Positions 50,490 through 59,993 of a stretch of DNA of 64,000 nt are shown one piece after another; positions within the stretch are counted from its first letter, which is position 1, and the number at the start of each line of letters is the position of its first letter. The DNA comes from Serratia silvae (GTDB lineage: Bacteria > Pseudomonadota > Gammaproteobacteria > Enterobacterales > Enterobacteriaceae). The notes beneath the pieces were generated by a model, which worked only from the letters and a program-made list of their open reading frames with translations, was not told where the DNA came from and ran no database searches. The DNA lies in assembly GCF_023282985.1 (NCBI RefSeq), contig NZ_JAGQDC010000004.1, forward strand, positions 62,001 through 126,000, in the 5' to 3' direction. Position numbers and translations under genes: made by a program.

Positions 50490-50723
50490 CTACTCCCCTG
50501 AACTAGAACGTGTCGTTACCAGATCATAGATGTCTGCCACTGTATTAACAGACTGCATATCATGCTCCGTAAACACGAATCCAAACGCACTTTCCAACTC
50601 AATAGCGATATCTATCAGTGCAATCGAATCGGCCATCAGGTCAATAACCAGGTGTTTCTCCGGTGTGATATTCGCAATATCCACACCGGTACAACGCATC
50701 AGGATCTCATCAACTTCCTTCAA
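50490..50723 (-). CDS. iacP: T3SS-associated acyl carrier protein (IacP/AcpY type)
   Basis: 77 residues from a TTG start with AGGAGG 5 nt upstream (Salmonella IacP 82). Upstream starts at 50744 and 50753 lack a ribosome site, and the extra residues are not family-like. Four-helix ACP fold; the phosphopantetheine serine lies in LMADSIALID (Ser33). Family members sit between sipA and downstream effectors in SPI-1 and Ysa; in Salmonella IacP supports effector secretion and translocator modification. Confidence 0.88.
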   Translation of the reverse strand: MKEVDEILMRCTGVDIANITPEKHLVIDLMADSIALIDIAIELESAFGFVFTEHDMQSVNTVADIYDLVTTRSSSGE

Positions 50724-50774
50724 TTCTCCTCCTGGGCAACACATTGCAGGCAAAAATGATTTACCGTTACCTGG

Positions 50775-53048
50775 CTAGTTCCAGACTTTCTGCCCAGCCG
50801 AGCCTACTGAGCCGATAACAGTCGCGTCGGCGGTGGATTTAGTCCATCCACCCTGGGAGGAGCGAGACCACCCACCCTTAGTACGGCTTTCGTCAGGGGC
50901 TGTATTCCCAGCAACTTCAGACGCTTCCCGGTTATCATCAATAACTTTGGCATTGCTTTTCTGCCAGAAGTCAGGCATTTCCCTGTTATCGTCAATCGCT
51001 TTAGCGTCACTTTCCTGCCGGAAGTCAGGGGCTGACGTTACAACCTTGGTGAGATTATATTTCCCCGTCGCAGCTGATCGATTTGATATATCTTGAGTCT
51101 GCAAACGGTCGTTGCCAGTGGGCTGCAAATCACCAGCACTCAATGGGCTTTTGGCCGCTACTGACCAATGTGTTTTTCCTTCTGCATCAATGCTGCGCGA
51201 CCATCCAGCCATCGTTTCAGGGCGAGCTGTATTCATCCCCTTGTTATCGTTAGCTTTCATGTTTCCAGCGGTGTTGAGCGCGTTTTTCCGTCCAGCGAGA
51301 CCAACGCTACTGTCGACAACATCCGTTACGAACTGAGTTCCGCGGCTCAATGACCTCAAGTCCGGGGCGGAAACGCTCCTACGCAAGGTAGCCGGTTTCT
51401 CGTTGACAAGCAGATCGGCAGTGCTCACTGAATTACTGCGCGAGAAATTGCCAGAGCGTTGGCTGAACGAACCGACTGAACCCACAAAAGTGGTTCTAAG
51501 CCTCTCCTCCAATGAACGCGGTGTATCTGCTTTGACCGTATCCTGCCCTTCCAGACTAGCTGCTGTATCCTTCCCTACTACAGACAGAGAATCCCCAGAT
51601 CGCAATGAGTTGCCATTAAAGGGAGTAGTATTTATCGCGTGACTCCGTGCAGGAGACTGTGTGTGGACTTGTTCGTGGCTGGCCATCAACTGCGGCTGAA
51701 TACTCCTCTCGAGTCGCGATACGGTCTCCGCCATGACATCCGGCCTGCCCTCTGGGATACCCTCTAACCGTGATGCATCTGTAGGCTCGGAAACGGGGTT
51801 TTGGCGTTCAACCACTGGCGCAATGACTGATTGCAGGGGACTGGCAGCACTCGTCTTAACCTGTTCAGCGGGCTGCGTATGTTGCGCCTTCCCAGAGGTA
51901 TCAACATTAGTGACCGCAGTCATGCGCTCCGCCATGATACCACTCAGCCGGTCAACCGCATCTGTAAGCTTAGTGAAGTCAACCGATACGTTAACGTTGT
52001 TAACAGGATTGAAAACTTGATGGTTACTGTTAACCGGGTTGCCGGACAGCGGGTTAGAAGGTTGCCCCTGAGGAAGCACTGCGGGAGCCCCATAGTGTAC
52101 CGCCGCAGGTAAGGCTTCCGGAACCGCAGGCTGTGGCACCACGGCATCGGGTGCCCGTGCATTATTCCCGTCGACATCGATAGTGGTATTTTTTAATAAC
52201 TCGATAGCCGATAGCTGCGCACCAAATGTGTCTGCCCACTTGGTAAAAGGACACTGGTTCGTATGCGTCGAAATAATATCAAGCTGCCCCTGAAGACTCT
52301 TCATATCTTTCTTGAAAATATCCCCGTGGAGTGCCGTATTCACATCAATATTGATGTTATTTTTTTTGGCTTCGCCAGCAATGACATCGGCAATATCTTT
52401 ATCTATACAAAAACCGCCCAGGCTATCAGCAAAATTAGCCATTTCTTTCTTGAGCTGGTTAACGGGATTGTCACGTATTTCCGACTTTGCAAAGCGGCTA
52501 TCAACATCCAGTTGAGGATCTTTATCCAGAAGCTTAGCCAGACGCTCGCTGAATCCAACCACCGTCGATTTGACGCCTTCATCGCCAGCATGGTGCTTAT
52601 AGAGGTTTGCCAGCGCGATAGCCATATTTCCAACCCCATCCTTGGCAGACTCCGCTTTGGCAGAATTAATCTGCTTAAGGTATTCCTCCCCGCTTTTAGT
52701 CTTCTGCGAGGTAATGCCCTTGTTGCCCCCGCTACCAAACAAGGTCTCTAACGAGTTGGTGAGGAGCTGTGTTTTTAATTTTTCTTTATTCGGTAACACG
52801 TCGATGAGTTTAGCCAGCTCGGCTTTTGAATCAGCACCACGGTACACTATCGGCCCAGATTTCGCACGTTCAAGGGAACCGGCCATACACTCACGCAACG
52901 TTTTTTCGTTCCCCTGACAAAGTGGTTTTTCAGGAGCATTCCCCGAAGATTTCAGCCTGCTTGCCAGATCCGTGGGCTCATTTTTATGTCCAGCAAGATC
53001 AAGAGCTCTAATAAAAGTACTCGCCCCTGCGCTATTCAGTGGTTGCAT
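50775..53048 (-). CDS. SipA-position secreted effector, divergent, with repeats
   Basis: 757 residues from MQPLNSAGASTF (GAGG 9 nt upstream; the frame to 53090 overlaps sipD). The N-terminal ~300 residues are helical, comparable to the chaperone-binding/SipA N region (AIALANLYKHHAGDEGVKSTV); the rest is Ser/Asn/Pro-rich and low-complexity. Near the C terminus there are two 18-residue tandem repeats (PDFRQESDAKAIDDNREM / PDFWQKSNAKVIDDNREA) and GWSRS/GWTKS motifs. I do not recognise the SipA actin-binding C domain. Called SipA-like by position between sipD and iacP; its biochemical role is unknown. Confidence 0.7.
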   Translation of the reverse strand: MQPLNSAGASTFIRALDLAGHKNEPTDLASRLKSSGNAPEKPLCQGNEKTLRECMAGSLERAKSGPIVYRGADSKAELAKLIDVLPNKEKLKTQLLTNSLETLFGSGGNKGITSQKTKSGEEYLKQINSAKAESAKDGVGNMAIALANLYKHHAGDEGVKSTVVGFSERLAKLLDKDPQLDVDSRFAKSEIRDNPVNQLKKEMANFADSLGGFCIDKDIADVIAGEAKKNNINIDVNTALHGDIFKKDMKSLQGQLDIISTHTNQCPFTKWADTFGAQLSAIELLKNTTIDVDGNNARAPDAVVPQPAVPEALPAAVHYGAPAVLPQGQPSNPLSGNPVNSNHQVFNPVNNVNVSVDFTKLTDAVDRLSGIMAERMTAVTNVDTSGKAQHTQPAEQVKTSAASPLQSVIAPVVERQNPVSEPTDASRLEGIPEGRPDVMAETVSRLERSIQPQLMASHEQVHTQSPARSHAINTTPFNGNSLRSGDSLSVVGKDTAASLEGQDTVKADTPRSLEERLRTTFVGSVGSFSQRSGNFSRSNSVSTADLLVNEKPATLRRSVSAPDLRSLSRGTQFVTDVVDSSVGLAGRKNALNTAGNMKANDNKGMNTARPETMAGWSRSIDAEGKTHWSVAAKSPLSAGDLQPTGNDRLQTQDISNRSAATGKYNLTKVVTSAPDFRQESDAKAIDDNREMPDFWQKSNAKVIDDNREASEVAGNTAPDESRTKGGWSRSSQGGWTKSTADATVIGSVGSAGQKVWN
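50922..51029 (-). repeat. 54-bp tandem duplication in the sipA-position gene
   Basis: Two directly adjacent 54-bp units (50976-51029 and 50922-50975) encode 18 residues each, identical at 13 of 18 positions and with the DDNRE block conserved in both. In frame, so the reading frame is kept. Confidence 0.85.
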
Positions 53049-53058
53049 ATAGAACGCC

Positions 53059-54174
53059 TCAAATATTAAAGAAAGATTTATCTGACTCAAGGAGACTACT
53101 GATCGTCCCGCTTAATATTTTAACCAGGTTTTCATAAGTCGAGTTAGCGCCAGCATATTTCTGTACGACAGTCTGCAGCCCAGTCTGAAGATTACCTTTC
53201 TGCTGATCAAAACTGCTCTGCCACGCAGACCATTCAACGGTGCTCATGAACTTGACATAAGAACTAGTTGGCGCTTCAGGGTACCTCACCGGAAGCTTAT
53301 CTTTTATATTCTGAACGGCGGAAGTATCCATCGTCACAACATATTGCCCATTAGACAGTTTCTTAACACAGTGGGCAGGCAGACCAAACTGATTCGCCCA
53401 TGCTTCGGCCTCAGCCTTGCTGCCACCCGATGTTACTCTATCGCTGCCGTTGCCACTCTGTTTAGGAAAAAGGGTTGCACTTTTTGTCGGTTTAGAAACA
53501 TCATATTTTTTGAGAAGCTTATTAAGTGCCTTGTAAACGTTGCCTCCCTCAAATTGTATATCACCATCCTCGTCTACTTTTACATTATTAGCAATTATAT
53601 TAACAATATCCTTGCTAAAATCAGCAAAGAATTCATTATATTTAGCCACCCCTTCCTGGAAGGTTTTTAGATACTCTTCATTCATATCTTTAATACTATC
53701 GGCCAGCTTGTCCCCCAACTCCCAGCTGGATAAGGGGTATTTATCTGCCCCCCTGGGTATTGCAGGAGGGATCGCCGATGAACGTGCCGTACTTCTGCCT
53801 GCACGTTGCTCAATCACTCCCGACAACTGTGCTTCATCCATATTTTCCAGCAACGTGGTATTCCATTCATTGATGAGATGGCGGGCTTCCAGCTGTTGAG
53901 AATGGTGTAAAACGCCGATAAGCGTGGCGGCTTTGGTTAGATCGTTAGCCCCCAGAGTGGGCTGATGACAATAAGCGTCCAATCGCTGGGAATAACCTTC
54001 ATTTGCCGTGCGATAACCGTGGCTCGCCGGAGTATTGTTGCGAATAGCATGTGAAGCAGTAGCGCTAGGGGGGGTATCCGCCAGCGTATTACTCGATGTT
54101 TCACACTCAGAGGGATTAATATCAATAACTGTGGGTAGCACAAATTGATGGAGTGTGGCGGAAACAGTAGCCAT
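53059..54174 (-). CDS. sipD: T3SS needle-tip protein SctA (SipD/IpaD/BipD)
   Basis: 371 residues (Salmonella SipD 343). The family features are an N-terminal helical hairpin with Tyr/Asn-rich linkers (GYSQRLDAYCHQP), WELGDKLADSIKDMNEEYL, a central coiled coil and the C-terminal helix LVKILSGTISSLLESDKSFFNI. It caps the needle and controls translocator insertion. AAAGGAGAG lies upstream of the ATG. A 197-bp gap with hairpins separates it from sipC. Confidence 0.93.
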   Translation of the reverse strand: MATVSATLHQFVLPTVIDINPSECETSSNTLADTPPSATASHAIRNNTPASHGYRTANEGYSQRLDAYCHQPTLGANDLTKAATLIGVLHHSQQLEARHLINEWNTTLLENMDEAQLSGVIEQRAGRSTARSSAIPPAIPRGADKYPLSSWELGDKLADSIKDMNEEYLKTFQEGVAKYNEFFADFSKDIVNIIANNVKVDEDGDIQFEGGNVYKALNKLLKKYDVSKPTKSATLFPKQSGNGSDRVTSGGSKAEAEAWANQFGLPAHCVKKLSNGQYVVTMDTSAVQNIKDKLPVRYPEAPTSSYVKFMSTVEWSAWQSSFDQQKGNLQTGLQTVVQKYAGANSTYENLVKILSGTISSLLESDKSFFNI

Positions 54175-54371
54175 TTATCTCTCCTTTAAATCAGTAACGA
54201 TCCCTTACGGGATAATGCCTGTCAGTTAGGCAATCACAGGCGCAATAATTACAGCACCATACTTATGGTAACGCCCCCTCTCCTTTTGGCAGGGGGCATA
54301 GTGAGAAACTCTGCTTTGAGCAATACCATCGAGTTAGCCTTAACTGGCTGGTATTACCTCACGGGGCATTC
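54175..54371 (-). other. sipC-sipD gap with two inverted repeats
   Basis: 197 bp, long for this operon. Inverted repeats GCCTGT/ACAGGC (54209-54233) and GCCCCCT/AGGGGGC (54273-54297) could fold in the mRNA. No U-run, so processing or attenuation is more likely than termination. No gene seen. Confidence 0.45.
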
Positions 54372-55472
54372 TTATACTCTGAACGATCCGGCATCAACGC
54401 GCGCTTTGCTTTCAGACTCTAACTTCAGTAGCTCCTGAGTCAACTCCCGAATAGCCTCCGAATTCTTACGTTTGGCATCGGCCATCTCACTCATGGTGTT
54501 CGCGTCATTATCACGCAGTCTTGCTTCGCCCCTATCGGCGGCCTCCCCAACCACAAAGCTACTCCCCGCCATATTGCCCATGCTACCGGACATGCTCGTC
54601 AAGGCATTGGCCCCCTGAGACATATAATTCGCTTGATCGACTTTCTTGGCATGACGCTGTAACAGATCACTTGAACGGTTAAGCAGCGGCTCCGCGTTCT
54701 TCATCAGAGTCGCACTCCCCTTAGCTTCATTCATTAAACGCCCAGCATTAGCTTTATCCATCAACCCCGGCGTCTGGTTCAGCTTGACGCTGCGGGCATT
54801 GGTATGAATACTTTTCGACGCCAGCCCCGCCCCACCCAACGACGCCGAGAAATTGGTAGTAAAACTGGTAACGTTAGAATTGTACTGTTTCTGTGCTGCA
54901 TCATTTAATTTATCAACGCCGCCCTCAGTGCTCTCGCGCGCCAGCTTGGTCGCCGTGTTCTGCTGCGAGACTTCCGCATCACCGAATTTCTTCAGGGTTT
55001 CCCTGATCAGAGTACCAATCTCATCAAATTTGCTGCCATAACCTTCATTTAGTTTGCCGACGTTAAATCCACGACTCCCTTCGGCAGCTACCGGCCCCAG
55101 CGTCGCTTGCGCTGCGGCGCTGCTGCGAGTAGCAGCGTTGGCCGTGGTGTTCGCTGCAGAAGAGATCGGCGCATCCGCTTTATGCTGGGTAAGGGTTTTA
55201 TCGCCAGCAACCGTAACCTGACTCAGACACTGGCTGATCTGCGCGGTGGTCTGGGCAAGCTGATCCTTATCTACGTTCTTTTTCGGCTCTCTGATGCCAG
55301 CTCCAGTCAGCGCTTTGGTATTAGCACTCTCGGCGTCCTTGATGATTACCGCCGAGTTGGGTTTAACGGCATCACTCTTTTTCAGTGCACCGGGCTCCAT
55401 AGTTTCGGCATGGCTGATTGCCGACTGATATTGCGTAGTAATCAAGCTGGCGGAAGTATTTGAAATAGACAT
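54372..55472 (-). CDS. sipC: T3SS translocator SctB (SipC/IpaC/BipC)
   Basis: 366 residues (Salmonella SipC 409). A hydrophilic N-terminal region, a central hydrophobic stretch (YMSQGANALTSMSGSMGNMAGSSFVVG region) and a C-terminal coiled coil (AKRKNSEAIRELTQELLKLESES) ending SFRV. With SipB it forms the pore in the host membrane. AGGAGAG lies upstream of the ATG; 16 bp after sipB. Confidence 0.92.
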   Translation of the reverse strand: MSISNTSASLITTQYQSAISHAETMEPGALKKSDAVKPNSAVIIKDAESANTKALTGAGIREPKKNVDKDQLAQTTAQISQCLSQVTVAGDKTLTQHKADAPISSAANTTANAATRSSAAAQATLGPVAAEGSRGFNVGKLNEGYGSKFDEIGTLIRETLKKFGDAEVSQQNTATKLARESTEGGVDKLNDAAQKQYNSNVTSFTTNFSASLGGAGLASKSIHTNARSVKLNQTPGLMDKANAGRLMNEAKGSATLMKNAEPLLNRSSDLLQRHAKKVDQANYMSQGANALTSMSGSMGNMAGSSFVVGEAADRGEARLRDNDANTMSEMADAKRKNSEAIRELTQELLKLESESKARVDAGSFRV

Positions 55473-55488
55473 TATTCTCTCCTGGTTA

Positions 55489-57447
55489 TTAAGCGTGAAC
55501 GTTACGTAAAATTTGCATTCCAGTATCCTGGCTCTTTTGTAACATGGTCGTCAGTACCGAACGCATATCCTGTGCTACTTTTTCCTGCTGGGTGAAAACG
55601 GCCAAGACATTATCAATATCCTTTTTAACCAATGCAGTATCGAATTTCGCCATATTGAATTCAGCAACCGTGTTCGCCATCTCTTTTTCAACATTGGCCA
55701 CGCTGATATCCATCACCCCCTTAACGCCAACATTTGTGACATTAAGCCCTTGCTCGGCATAGCCCAGCCCGTTCATTGACGTTTGTAACAAACGATTCAT
55801 TTTTTCCGGTGAGTCAATACGCATCGCTTTTGAAATAGACCCCTTCATCGAGGACGATACCTTGCCAAACTGGTTACTCACCTTACCGGCGACTTTGGAA
55901 AGCTGTTGACTGAGCTGCGTGGCGGCTTTTGATGCCACGGCAGAGAGTTGCTTCGCTCCGTTTTGCACAAACTTGGGCAGGACTTTTTTCACCGCCTGTG
56001 ACACCGCCGTCTTAACCGACTGTCCCAACGCGCTGGTTAATACGTTCCCCATCTTCTGAAAGGCAAACTTCGCCGCAGATTTGGCCACCATCGTTAGTGC
56101 AACCACCGCCGCCAGCGAAACCGCGACGGTGACGATGGTTTTAATGGTATCGAATGAATCCATTATTTTCTCCCGATCCAGTTTCACTCCCCCGGCGGCT
56201 TCCATTAGATCGAGGATGCCACCCACGACGAAATCGAGCACTGCGCTGACGATATCGCGAACCACATTCATTAATGGGGATATCACATACTCCATCAACG
56301 GATCCATGACCATACTGGTAAGCGATTTTCCGGTTACAGCTTCGGTAATCGCATCGGCGGCCATCAGGCCAATACCAACGGCCATCAGCGCCACACCCGC
56401 ACCGCCGAAAATGGAGGTTATCGCCCCTATGGCAATAGCAAGCCCACCGAGGACTTTGCCGATACAGCCAGCGGTCTTTTGCGCTTCTTCCGCTTTGCGT
56501 ACCTGCTCGTCGTATTCAGCGGCTTTCTTCAGCATCTCCTCCTGGCGGGCCGCCGCACGCTTATTGTTGATAGCCATATCGGACTTCAACTTGTCGACGC
56601 TGCTTTCACCCATTTGTTTAATCAAAACGGCAAGCATTTTGATCATGATGCCGGTAGCATTCAGCACAGACTCTGAATGCTCCACCGCACTTTTTTGAAC
56701 GCCCAATTTCGTCGCAGGAATATCCCCATACTTCTTATTCATCTCTTTAACTTTTTTATTTAAGTCTTCAAGACTCTTCTGCGCGCTATCTTTCTTTTCC
56801 ACTACCGTTGCTTTGGCACTGTTATACTGTGCGGTTTTCTGGGTAACATCTTTTTCAGCCTGCGCAATTTGCCCTTCCAGCTTATCGATCTGCTCTTTGT
56901 TTTTGGACGTTTCAGGTTTCTTTTTAAGCTCCGCCAGGTCTCCCTTGAGGTCGTTCAGGCTATCTTTCGCTTTGTCGAGCGACGCTTTGGCCGAGGTTAA
57001 CGTACTGGTGCTATCTTTCAGCTCCTTCTGCAACGCCTCGTTCTCTTCCGTCATCTTTTCCAGTTCAGCGGAGAGTTTTTCTGCTGCCTTGGCATTCGCT
57101 TCTGACTGGGCGCTGAATATCGCCAGCCGGTTTTTCAGCGTATCGGTGGCCATAGAGTTCGAGAGCAGCCCCAGCTTGGTCAGCATTAAAAGCAACTTGC
57201 CACTGTTACTCAGTTGGCTATCCGGTTTACGCAGTGCCGGTCCTTGCAGATTGATTTCATCAGCGAGATAGATCTCCTCCGTACTCTCGGCAATCACTTC
57301 CTGTGCCTGTTCATTAATCTTTTGCGCTTGCGCCGGTTCAATTCGGCCTTTCCCGTAGGCTACCCGCTTTAACTCTAGGGAGGCCGAGTCACCAGGGTTA
57401 GCAGGGATTAATTGTTCTATTTGGGGTTTAGTTACGATTGCAGCCAT
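55489..57447 (-). CDS. sipB: T3SS translocator SctE (SipB/IpaB/BipB)
   Basis: 652 residues from MAAIVTKPQIEQLIPA with GAGG 6 nt upstream; the longer frame lies in sicA. Longer than Salmonella SipB (593) and close to BipB (620). A long N-terminal coiled coil (~130-270), then two hydrophobic helices (VLGGLAIAIGAITSIFGGAG... near 340-390 and IVTVAVSLAAVVALTMVA near 450) and a C-terminal amphipathic region. It inserts in host membrane and needs the SicA chaperone. It overlaps nothing useful upstream: sicA stop is 14 bp inside its 5' side. Confidence 0.94.
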   Translation of the reverse strand: MAAIVTKPQIEQLIPANPGDSASLELKRVAYGKGRIEPAQAQKINEQAQEVIAESTEEIYLADEINLQGPALRKPDSQLSNSGKLLLMLTKLGLLSNSMATDTLKNRLAIFSAQSEANAKAAEKLSAELEKMTEENEALQKELKDSTSTLTSAKASLDKAKDSLNDLKGDLAELKKKPETSKNKEQIDKLEGQIAQAEKDVTQKTAQYNSAKATVVEKKDSAQKSLEDLNKKVKEMNKKYGDIPATKLGVQKSAVEHSESVLNATGIMIKMLAVLIKQMGESSVDKLKSDMAINNKRAAARQEEMLKKAAEYDEQVRKAEEAQKTAGCIGKVLGGLAIAIGAITSIFGGAGVALMAVGIGLMAADAITEAVTGKSLTSMVMDPLMEYVISPLMNVVRDIVSAVLDFVVGGILDLMEAAGGVKLDREKIMDSFDTIKTIVTVAVSLAAVVALTMVAKSAAKFAFQKMGNVLTSALGQSVKTAVSQAVKKVLPKFVQNGAKQLSAVASKAATQLSQQLSKVAGKVSNQFGKVSSSMKGSISKAMRIDSPEKMNRLLQTSMNGLGYAEQGLNVTNVGVKGVMDISVANVEKEMANTVAEFNMAKFDTALVKKDIDNVLAVFTQQEKVAQDMRSVLTTMLQKSQDTGMQILRNVHA

Positions 57448-57460
57448 AGCGTCCTCATCA

Positions 57461-57982
57461 TTAGTCAGCGTCTTCTTCAGACGGTGATCCATTGTTACTC
57501 TGCATACTCTCAGCGTGGTTTTTTCTGATGGTTTCAGAATAGGCCACCGCACGTTTTATCAGTGTCTCATCTTCGCAACGCCTGATAATAATATCGAAAC
57601 ACTGCAATGCCTTGGCGATATTACCAAGAAGCAACTGACACTGACCGGAGAAAAATACCGGAATGAAATTTTTATCTGCTAGAACATATGCCAATGCATA
57701 AATATCACAGGCTTTAAGATAGTTTTTGCTTAGCTGATACACTGCACCAAGGCCGATAAAGTAATCAGGATTTTTCAAATCGTACATACAGAGAAATTTG
57801 AAAAAACGTTCAGCCTCGTGTAACTTTCCGCTTTGGTAACACTGATAGGCATGCGCATAAATATTCTCCATGGCATCCTCAGAAATACCGTGAACTTCTT
57901 TTAGCGTCGCCCCCCCATTCATTACCAACAGAATCATCTGTTCCATCTCGTTTGCGGAAAGATCACCAGTTTTCTGAATCAT
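57461..57982 (-). CDS. sicA: Translocator chaperone SicA/IpgC (TPR, class II)
   Basis: 173 residues (Salmonella SicA 165). Three TPR-like repeats (YAHAYQCYQSGKLHEAERFFKFL, DYFIGLGAVYQLSKNYLKA, IPVFFSGQCQLLLGNIAKALQCF). It keeps SipB and SipC soluble before export, and in Salmonella it also acts with InvF as a transcriptional co-activator. First gene of the translocator operon, 89 bp after spaS; AAGG upstream of ATG. Confidence 0.94.
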   Translation of the reverse strand: MIQKTGDLSANEMEQMILLVMNGGATLKEVHGISEDAMENIYAHAYQCYQSGKLHEAERFFKFLCMYDLKNPDYFIGLGAVYQLSKNYLKACDIYALAYVLADKNFIPVFFSGQCQLLLGNIAKALQCFDIIIRRCEDETLIKRAVAYSETIRKNHAESMQSNNGSPSEEDAD

Positions 57983-58071
57983 ATAATTGCCTTAAATTAT
58001 CTGGACTCGTCACTGCACCTGCAATGACAGTATTAGAACACACGGCCCACAAGCGATCATTCAAAGAACGC

Positions 58072-59196
58072 TCATTCTGTTTTACTCGTCACTGGCGCTG
58101 TGCTCTCCTTCTTATCAACAACCGATCCCGCCGCCGTGGCTTCATCATCGGGCTGATTTTCGTACATCCAGGCGCTTTCCACCTGCTCCAACCAAATAAG
58201 AATTTTGAAAATATCGTCGATTTCGTCGAGGCCAACGAACGAGTAGCGTTTATGGGTGTTAAAGATGTGGCGCGCCAAGGCGATATTCTCAACCACCGGC
58301 ACACCGACTTCTTCTGCATAGGCCCGCACCGCCAAGGCCCGTTGATTGGTTTCCATAACCGAGATAAACGGAATGTTCATCATCTCTGCATTAATATAAA
58401 TGCCCACCGCAATATGGGTTGGGTTGGCAATAATCACTTTGGAGTTCTTCACATCGGATTTCACCTGCTCGGAAAGCAGCTCCGAGTGTACCTGTTTGCG
58501 TTTTGACTTGATTTCCGGGTTGCCATCCTGTTCTTTATGTTCGCGCTTCACCTCCTGCTTATCCATTTTTAAATCTTTAATATGCAGAAAATATTCAGCC
58601 AATGCATCCAGCACCACCACCATCATGCCAAACAACAGGCACGTCATGACCATTGATGATAAAAAACCGGCCCAGACGTGAAACAGCTGCCCTATTGGCA
58701 TATTTATTTGAGAAAACAACTTGGCTTTTTCATTATGCCAAAAAACAACACCAGCAAAACAAAATCCGGTAAGAAATAAAATTGACTTTACGGCATCTTT
58801 TACGGTTCTTAGGCTGAACATTTTTTTAAATCCATTTACCGGATTTAATGATGAAAAATTCAACTTCAGCGCCTTACTTGCCAGTAAAAAACCGGTTTGT
58901 AGTAACGTCGGCAGCGTTGCCGCAACCACACATAACCCGATAAACGGAAGCAGTATTTTTAAACCAGCCAGTACCACCACATTGCCATAGCTGTGAAAGT
59001 CCTGGCTAAAATTATTGACAATCGCCAGCCGCCAAACGTCGGTTAGGGTCGAAAAGTCAATAAAACGCAATAAATATCCCATCCCCACCAGTAACAAACA
59101 GGTGATCACCAGCTCTTTGCTTTTAAAGGATTGGCCTTTCTGCGCGGCATCTTTGATTTTTTTCGCCGTTGGCTTTTCTGTTTTATTTCCTGACAC
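58072..59196 (-). CDS. spaS: T3SS export-switch protein SctU (SpaS/FlhB family)
   Basis: 374 residues (Salmonella SpaS 356) from a GTG start. Four transmembrane helices (~30-200) and a cytoplasmic domain with the autocleavage motif NPTH at 258-261 (IIANPTHIAVGIYI). Cleavage there switches substrate class from needle to translocators. It carries a longer acidic C-terminal tail than usual (DDEATAAGSVVDKKEST). 29 bp after spaR. Confidence 0.95.
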   Translation of the reverse strand: MSGNKTEKPTAKKIKDAAQKGQSFKSKELVITCLLLVGMGYLLRFIDFSTLTDVWRLAIVNNFSQDFHSYGNVVVLAGLKILLPFIGLCVVAATLPTLLQTGFLLASKALKLNFSSLNPVNGFKKMFSLRTVKDAVKSILFLTGFCFAGVVFWHNEKAKLFSQINMPIGQLFHVWAGFLSSMVMTCLLFGMMVVVLDALAEYFLHIKDLKMDKQEVKREHKEQDGNPEIKSKRKQVHSELLSEQVKSDVKNSKVIIANPTHIAVGIYINAEMMNIPFISVMETNQRALAVRAYAEEVGVPVVENIALARHIFNTHKRYSFVGLDEIDDIFKILIWLEQVESAWMYENQPDDEATAAGSVVDKKESTAPVTSKTE

Positions 59197-59225
59197 CGGT
59201 CTTCTCCCTCAGCCACATAAACTGA

Positions 59226-59987
59226 TCACCAACTGCGCATCATTTCTGGTAATAGCTGCAATGACTGGATCCTGTCCGGAAACACCGGCGAAAAATATAA
59301 AATAAGTAAGAAAAATGCCACGATGCTTTTCACTGTCAGTGCCAGAGAAAAGGCATTAAGTTGGGGGGCGTAGCGTGCCAACATCCCAAGAAGGATTTCG
59401 GTTAAAATAAACGACGCGACCAAAGGGCTGGCCAATACGATAGCCGCTTCAACCAGTTTGACGATAAACGGCAGCAAAACTTTTATTGACGGAAAATCCA
59501 GTACCTGCGGCGGCCATAATTTATAGCTTTGTTCAAAGACTTCCAGCAGTAGCAACATTCCGCCGCTTTGTAGCACCACCACAGCGGCAAACAGGTTAAA
59601 CAAATTCGCCAGTTCCGAGGTATCGACGCCGCTCACCGGATCCATATTACTACTCAACGTTGCCCCTCGCTGGTTATCGATAATACTACCGGCGGCATGC
59701 ATTACCCAGATGGGAAACACCAGAAACAACCCGATAAACAACCCAATCGCCAACTCTTTCACCACCAGGAATAGCAACATCCCCTCTTGTCCGCTCCAAG
59801 CAATGGATGAAACCTCACCTGGCCATAATGCGGCACCGATCAGCCCCGCCACCGGCATACGAATCGCCCCCGTGAGAACGCTATTGTTCAGGAACGGCAA
59901 AATCATAAATGCGGGCATAATGCGCGCCATCACCAGCGCCATCGCAAATAACCCGTCATGTAGCTGAAAAAAAAGATGTGTTTGCAT
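59226..59987 (-). CDS. spaR: T3SS export apparatus protein SctT (SpaR/FliR family)
   Basis: 253 residues (Salmonella SpaR 263). A polytopic membrane protein with about six helices; GAIRMPVAGLIGAALWPGE near residue 40 and PVSGVDTSELANLFNLF near 118 are typical of SctT. Part of the SctRST export gate. 6 bp after spaQ. Confidence 0.94.
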   Translation of the reverse strand: MQTHLFFQLHDGLFAMALVMARIMPAFMILPFLNNSVLTGAIRMPVAGLIGAALWPGEVSSIAWSGQEGMLLFLVVKELAIGLFIGLFLVFPIWVMHAAGSIIDNQRGATLSSNMDPVSGVDTSELANLFNLFAAVVVLQSGGMLLLLEVFEQSYKLWPPQVLDFPSIKVLLPFIVKLVEAAIVLASPLVASFILTEILLGMLARYAPQLNAFSLALTVKSIVAFFLLILYFSPVFPDRIQSLQLLPEMMRSW

Positions 59988-59993
59988 AGCCGA

